The notes under the pieces are model-generated. The model was not told the DNA's origin, did not search any database, and saw only the letters and a program-made list of their open reading frames with translations. From Massilia sp. UBA2604 (GTDB lineage Bacteria; Pseudomonadota; Gammaproteobacteria; Burkholderiales; Burkholderiaceae_D), in assembly GCA_002339265.1 (NCBI GenBank), contig DDKG01000166.1, forward strand, positions 2,303 to 19,924: a stretch of 17,622 nt of DNA. The letters run 5' to 3'. Within the stretch, counting starts at the first letter, position 1, and each line of letters begins with the position of its first letter. The position numbers and the translations under genes were made by a program. This document shows positions 13,706-17,622 of the stretch, piece after piece.

Positions 13706-14551
13706 ATGAGCCTGAACCGCCGCATCCTGCTCGCCAGCCCGCTGATCCTGGCCATTGCCCTTGCCGTCGCCACCAATGCGCAGGCGAAGGCCCCGAAGGA
13801 AATCGTCATCGGCACCAGTGCCGGACCGTATGCCGACCAGGTCAGGCTGGGCATCAAGCCGATCCTCGAGAAACAGGGTTACAAGGTGCGCATCGTCGAG
13901 TTCAACGATTACATCCAGCCCAATTTCGCGCTGGCCGAGGGCTCGCTCGACGCCAATGTGTTCCAGCACGTGACCTACCTGGACCGCTTCGCCGCCCAGC
14001 ACAAGCTCGCGCTGTCCGAACTGGTGAAAGTGCCGACCGCGCCGATCGCGATCTACAGCCGCCGCCACAAGAGCCTCGACGCCGTGAAAAGCGGCAGCAC
14101 CGTGGCGCTGCCGAACGACCCCACCAACCAGGCGCGCGCACTGGTCATGCTCGACCAGTTGGGGTGGATCAAGCTGCGTCCCGGCGTCGATCCCATCCGC
14201 GCCTCGGAACGCGACGTCGCCGCCAACCCGAAAGGGATCAAGCTGCTGCCGCTGGAGGCGGCCCAGTTGCCGCGTTCCCTGCAGGACGCCGACTACGCCT
14301 TCGTCAACGGCAACTACGCCCTGGCCTCGGGCCTGAAGCTGCGCGACGCGCTGCGCACCGAAAAGATCTCGCCGGCCTACGCCAACCTGGTGGCGGTAAG
14401 AAGCTCGGACCTCGACAAGCCCTTCGCGCGCGACCTGGCTGCCGCCTACAAGTCGCGCGCCTTCCTGGACGTCACCAACAAGCACTTCGCCGACTACGCC
14501 AAGACCGATTACCAGCTTGCGCTGCAGTCCGCGCCAGGCGGAGCCAAATGA
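13706..14551 (+). CDS. MetQ/NlpA-like periplasmic substrate-binding protein
   Basis: This 281-residue protein belongs to the MetQ/NlpA binding-protein family. A signal peptide (1-27, cut after AQA) precedes the mature start KAPKEIVIGTSAGPYADQV. Family blocks are FNDYIQPNFALAEGSLDANVFQH (about 71-93), TAPIAIYSRRHKSLDAV, VALPNDPTNQARAL, and DADYAFVNGNYALASGL. E. coli MetQ is a lipoprotein. This protein contains no cysteine at all, so it must be soluble in the periplasm or held by an uncut signal. It should capture the substrate for the MetN/MetI-like pair, and the ligand is unknown. AAGGAG six bases before the ATG is a strong start signal, and only 21 bases separate it from the permease gene. 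Its stop codon overlaps the next gene. Confidence 0.92.
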   Translation: MSLNRRILLASPLILAIALAVATNAQAKAPKEIVIGTSAGPYADQVRLGIKPILEKQGYKVRIVEFNDYIQPNFALAEGSLDANVFQHVTYLDRFAAQHKLALSELVKVPTAPIAIYSRRHKSLDAVKSGSTVALPNDPTNQARALVMLDQLGWIKLRPGVDPIRASERDVAANPKGIKLLPLEAAQLPRSLQDADYAFVNGNYALASGLKLRDALRTEKISPAYANLVAVRSSDLDKPFARDLAAAYKSRAFLDVTNKHFADYAKTDYQLALQSAPGGAK

Positions 14552-15942
14552 TGGCGCGCCGCATCCGCTTCAACGCCTTCCAGATGAACACCCCGAGCCA
14601 CCAGTCGCCGGGGCTGTGGACCCATCCGAGGAGCGACAGCGAGCGTTACCTGACGCCCGGCTACTGGGTCGAGCTGGCGCAGTTGCTGGAACACGGCGGA
14701 TTCGACGCCATCTTCCTGGCCGACGTGCTGGGTGTGTACGACGTTTACCGCAAGGGGCCGGAAGCCGCGCTGCGCCATGGCGTGCAGGTGCCGCTGAACG
14801 ATCCGCTGGCCCTGGTTCCGCTGATTGCCCACGCCACCACGCGTCTCGGGATCGGCGTCACGGCCGCCCTGACCTACGAACACCCCTACACCTTCGCGCG
14901 CCGCATCTCGACACTCGACCACCTGAGCGGAGGCCGGATCGGCTGGAACATCGTCACCGGCTACCTCGACAGCGCCGCGCGCAACCTGGGCCTGGGCCAG
15001 CAACCCGGCCACGACGAACGCTATGACCTGGCCGACGAGTACATGGAGGTCGTTTATAAACTGTGGGAGCGCAGCTGGGAAGACGGCGCGGTCCGGCGCG
15101 ACAAGGAACAAGGCATCTACACCGACCCGGAGAAGGTGCATCCGATCCGGCACAAGGGCCGCTACTACGACGTGCCGGCCTTTCACCTGTGCGAGCCGTC
15201 GCCGCAGCGCACACCCTTCCTGTACCAGGCCGGCGCCTCGCCGCGCGGGGCCCGCTTCGCCGCCCGCCATGCCGAAGCCACCTTCATCAGTGGCCCGAGC
15301 AAGGCGGTGGTGAAACGCGGCGTCGACGCCGTGCGCGCCGCCGCCCGTGCCGAGGGCCGCGATGCGAATGCCCTGCTGGTGTATGCCCAGGCCCTCATCA
15401 TCACCGGCGCCACCGAAGCCGAGGCCCAGGCGCGGCTCGAGGACTACCGCCGCCACATCGACATCGAGGCCGCGCTCACCCTGCTGTCCGGCTGGACCGG
15501 CGTCGATTTCGCGCGCCACCACCTGGACGACACCATCGAGTACATCGACACCGACGCCGGGCGCTCGGCGCTGGCCTCGCTCAGCGCCGCCGATCCGGGC
15601 CGCGACTGGACCGTGCGCGAAGCCGCCGAATTCATCGGCCTGGGCGGACGCGGTCCGATCATTGCCGGCGACCCGCGCCAGGTGGCCGACCAGCTCGAAT
15701 CCTGGATCGATGACACCGGCGCCGACGGTTTTAACCTCGCCTTCGCGCTGCCGCTGGAAGACATGACGCTGGTGGTCGAGCACATCGTCCCGGAACTGGT
15801 GCGACGCGGCCGCTACGACGCAGCGCCACGCGGCGGCACGCTGCGCGGCCAACTGCTCAGCCAGGGCCCGCGCCTGGCGCCCGGCCATCCGGGCAGCCTG
15901 GTCGAGATCGCATCCCCGCTGCCGGCCATCCAGGCAGCTTGA
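14548..15942 (+). CDS. NtaA/DmoA/DszA-like FMN-dependent monooxygenase
   Basis: This 464-residue protein is a luciferase-like TIM-barrel monooxygenase of the NtaA/SnaA/DszA/DmoA group, which use FMNH2 and oxygen to cleave C-N or C-S bonds. Landmarks are RIRFNAFQMNTPSHQSPGLW (5-24), the DAIFLADVLGVYD stretch (53-65), the flavin-site block EHPYTFARRISTLDHLSGGR (111-130), then GWNIVTGYLDSAARNLG, and YLYQAGASPRG-type residues at FLYQAGASPRGARFAARHAE. The last part holds DGFNLAFALPLEDM. Known members act on nitrilotriacetate, EDTA, dimethyl sulfide, dibenzothiophene sulfone or S-substituted cysteines. The ABC and sulfonate context here favours a sulfur substrate. Two adjacent ATGs (14548, 14551) follow GGCGGAG. 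The first overlaps the metQ-like stop. No dedicated reductase is adjacent, so SsuE may serve it. Confidence 0.9.
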   Translation: MMARRIRFNAFQMNTPSHQSPGLWTHPRSDSERYLTPGYWVELAQLLEHGGFDAIFLADVLGVYDVYRKGPEAALRHGVQVPLNDPLALVPLIAHATTRLGIGVTAALTYEHPYTFARRISTLDHLSGGRIGWNIVTGYLDSAARNLGLGQQPGHDERYDLADEYMEVVYKLWERSWEDGAVRRDKEQGIYTDPEKVHPIRHKGRYYDVPAFHLCEPSPQRTPFLYQAGASPRGARFAARHAEATFISGPSKAVVKRGVDAVRAAARAEGRDANALLVYAQALIITGATEAEAQARLEDYRRHIDIEAALTLLSGWTGVDFARHHLDDTIEYIDTDAGRSALASLSAADPGRDWTVREAAEFIGLGGRGPIIAGDPRQVADQLESWIDDTGADGFNLAFALPLEDMTLVVEHIVPELVRRGRYDAAPRGGTLRGQLLSQGPRLAPGHPGSLVEIASPLPAIQAA

Positions 15943-15961
15943 TTCATCATTAAGGACCATC

Positions 15962-16933
15962 ATGAAACGAAGAAGCCTGTTGCAACTGGCCGCCAGCGGC
16001 GCCGCCCTCGCCGCTCTCCCTGCCCGCGCTGCTCCGCTGCAGGAACTGCGCCTCGACTACGCCCACTACTCGCCCACCAGCCTGGTGCTGCGCCACTTCG
16101 GCTGGCTCGAAGAAGAATTCAAGGCCGACGGCACCCGCATCAAATGGGTGTTCAGCGCCGGCAGCAACCGCGCACTCGAGTACCTGAACGCGAACAGCAT
16201 CGACATCGGGTCGAGCGCCGGCCTGGCGGCCCTGCTGGCCAAGGCGAATGGCAATCCGATCCGCACGCCTTATCTGTTCTCGCGGCCCGAGTGGACGGCG
16301 CTGGTGGTGCCCAGGAACTCTCCCATCCGCAGCCTGGCCGACCTGAAAGGCAAGAAGGTGGCCGCCACCAAGGGCACCGATCCCTACCTGTTCCTGCTGC
16401 GCGCGCTGCAGACCGTGGGCCTGAAGCGCAGCGACATCGAACATGTCAGCCTGCAGCATGCGGACGGCCGGGCGGCGCTGGAACAGGGTCGCGTGGACGC
16501 CTGGGCCGGCCTCGACCCGCATATGGCGGCGGCCGAACTGGAAGGCGGCGCGCGCCTGCTGTACCGGAATGTCGGCTTCAATACCTACGGTTTCCTGAAC
16601 GTGCGCGAAGACTTCCTTGCCACCCGCGCGAACGAGACCGCGCGCGTGCTCAAGGCCTATGAACGTGCCCGCGCCTGGACCCGCGCCAATCCTTCCGAAG
16701 CGGCGAAGATCCTGTCCACGGAAGCGAAGGTGCCGCTGCCGGTCGCGCTGCTGCAGGTCAAGCTGCGTTCGGACTTCAGCAACGCCCAGCCGACCGCCGA
16801 GCACCTGCGCGCGCTGCAGCTGGCGGCGCCGATCCTGCGCGCCGAGGCGCTGGTCCGTCCCGGCACGGATCTGGACAAGGCGATCGCCGGACTGGTCGAC
16901 ACCGGCTTCGCACGCCAGCTCACCAAGGCTTGA
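15962..16933 (+). CDS. ssuA: Aliphatic sulfonate ABC transporter binding protein (SsuA family)
   Basis: This 323-residue periplasmic protein captures sulfonates and delivers them to the SsuBC transporter. The signal peptide (1-23, cut after ARA) starts MKRRSLLQLAASGAA, and its twin arginine followed by SLLQL resembles a weak Tat signal, though Sec export is equally possible. The mature part matches the SsuA/NMT1-like fold: LRLDYAHYSPTSLVLRHFGWLEEEF (29-53), the FSAGSNRALEYLNANSIDIGSSAG stretch, VPRNSPIRSLADLKGKKVA, and the hinge-region YLFLLRALQTVGLKRSDIE. AAGGA five to six bases before the ATG marks the start. It lies 19 bases after the NtaA-like gene and one base before ssuC. Which sulfonate or ester it prefers cannot be read from sequence. 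Confidence 0.92.
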   Translation: MKRRSLLQLAASGAALAALPARAAPLQELRLDYAHYSPTSLVLRHFGWLEEEFKADGTRIKWVFSAGSNRALEYLNANSIDIGSSAGLAALLAKANGNPIRTPYLFSRPEWTALVVPRNSPIRSLADLKGKKVAATKGTDPYLFLLRALQTVGLKRSDIEHVSLQHADGRAALEQGRVDAWAGLDPHMAAAELEGGARLLYRNVGFNTYGFLNVREDFLATRANETARVLKAYERARAWTRANPSEAAKILSTEAKVPLPVALLQVKLRSDFSNAQPTAEHLRALQLAAPILRAEALVRPGTDLDKAIAGLVDTGFARQLTKA

Positions 16934-16934
16934 C

Positions 16935-17622
16935 ATGGAACGACAGGCCGTCACCCTGGAAGCGCCGCCGCAACCGCAACCTGCAAGGCGCCGTCTCGGC
17001 TTCCCTCTGGGCTTGCTGCTGCCGGCACTGGCCCTGATCGGCGCGGAAGCCGGCGTGCGCGCCGGCCTGGTGCCGGCCAATCTGCTGCCACCGCCGAGCG
17101 CCGTTCTCGAATCCTTGTCCTGGCTGCTGGAAAACGGCCTGGCCGGCCACGTCGGCGCCAGCACGCTGCGGGTGGCGGCCGGCTTCGCCGCCGGCGCCCT
17201 GCTGGCGCTGCCGCTCGGCGCGCTGGTGGCCCTGAACCGGCGCGCCGAGAGCGTGTTTGACCCCAGCTTCCAGGCGCTGCGCGCGATTCCTTCGCTGGCC
17301 TGGGTGCCGCTCTTGCTGCTCTGGTTCGGCATCGACGAGGCGCCGAAGATCATCCTGATCGCGATCGGCGCTTTCTTCCCGGTGTATATGGGCGTGGTGG
17401 CCGGCATCCGCGGCGTCGACCGCGGCTTGACCGAGGTCGGGCTGCTGTATCGTCTTTCTCCCCTGGCGCTGGCGCGCCGGGTGCTGCTGCCGGCGGCCCT
17501 GCCGTCGGTGCTGACCGGCCTGCGCAACGGGCTGAGTCTTGCATGGATGTTCATGGTGGCGGCCGAGCTGATCGCCGCCAGCCGCGGGCTGGGCTACCTG
17601 TTGACCGACGGCCGCGAATCGA
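16935..17622 (+). CDS. ssuC: Aliphatic sulfonate ABC transporter permease SsuC, partial at the window edge
   Basis: An open frame from the ATG at 16935 runs 229 codons to the last base with no stop, so the 3' end lies outside the window. The translation has a proline-rich cytoplasmic start (about 1-20) and a first membrane segment near 22-40. The permease block then follows, with LPPPSAVLESL (51-61), RAIPSLAWVPLLLLWFGID (about 115-133) and the EAA-loop region EVGLLYRLSPLALARRVLLP (about 166-185), then NGLSLAWMFMVAAELIAA. These match SsuC/TauC-type permeases, which form the membrane channel for sulfonate import with SsuA and the ATPase SsuB. No clear ribosome site is seen, and the one-base gap after the ssuA stop codon suggests coupled translation. 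An ssuB gene is expected just downstream. Confidence 0.93.
   Translation, partial: MERQAVTLEAPPQPQPARRRLGFPLGLLLPALALIGAEAGVRAGLVPANLLPPPSAVLESLSWLLENGLAGHVGASTLRVAAGFAAGALLALPLGALVALNRRAESVFDPSFQALRAIPSLAWVPLLLLWFGIDEAPKIILIAIGAFFPVYMGVVAGIRGVDRGLTEVGLLYRLSPLALARRVLLPAALPSVLTGLRNGLSLAWMFMVAAELIAASRGLGYLLTDGRES

Noticed and set aside
13057..14547. Upstream extension of the NtaA-like frame giving an apparent 961-residue fusion protein
   Set aside because: The stretch lies over the MetI-like and MetQ-like genes in another frame, is arginine-rich without motifs, and the real start at 14548 has a ribosome site and a normal family N-terminus.
12205..14551. Naming the transporter metN, metI and metQ outright
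   Set aside because: The family is clear, but the missing regulatory domain, missing lipobox and sulfur-oxygenase context make methionine transport uncertain, so no gene symbols were given.

Overview
The window is about 17.6 kb of high-GC bacterial chromosome. Dense coding, GC-ending codons, a tRNA-Phe with an encoded CCA, and protein types such as a Blc-type lipocalin, a UvsE-type nuclease and a ssu system suggest a betaproteobacterium of the Burkholderiales. Oxalobacteraceae such as Massilia is my best guess, but this is inferred from overall feel and no marker gene proves it. I see no integrase, transposase, insertion sequence or CRISPR array.

Left part (1-9044): housekeeping and accessory single genes. 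A tRNA-Phe gene has its own promoter and a hairpin terminator that also lies at the 3' end of a convergent GNAT acetyltransferase. A divergent AraC-type regulator follows. A 370-base stretch without a convincing gene comes next and holds a possible structured leader or small RNA ahead of a YjdM/PhnA zinc-ribbon gene. Then come a class I methyltransferase (reverse strand), a TPR protein rich in ordered histidines, a secreted lipocalin, a secreted CAP-domain protein with an apparent degenerate second CAP copy, a UvsE-type UV-damage endonuclease, and a convergent alpha/beta hydrolase that overlaps the nuclease gene by 21 bases and may be translated from a leaderless mRNA.

Right part (9079-17622): a sulfur-scavenging cluster built around a divergent control region (10801-10960). 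Leftward run ssuE and ssuD, the flavin reductase and the FMNH2-dependent alkanesulfonate monooxygenase. Rightward runs a tightly packed operon: a DszC/SfnB-like flavin monooxygenase, a MetN-like ATPase, a MetI-like permease, a MetQ-like binding protein, an NtaA/DmoA-like FMN monooxygenase, ssuA, and ssuC, which runs off the window edge. The presumed ssuB ATPase is not in the window.

Working model (inference): the Met-type ABC importer brings in an organosulfur compound (thioether, sulfone or S-substituted amino acid). The DszC-like and NtaA-like monooxygenases oxidise it, probably with reduced flavin from SsuE, and SsuD releases sulfite from the resulting or separately imported sulfonates. 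The Met-type importer differs from canonical MetNIQ: the ATPase lacks the C-terminal methionine-sensing domain and the binding protein has no lipobox cysteine. This points to a specialised sulfur-starvation importer rather than methionine uptake.
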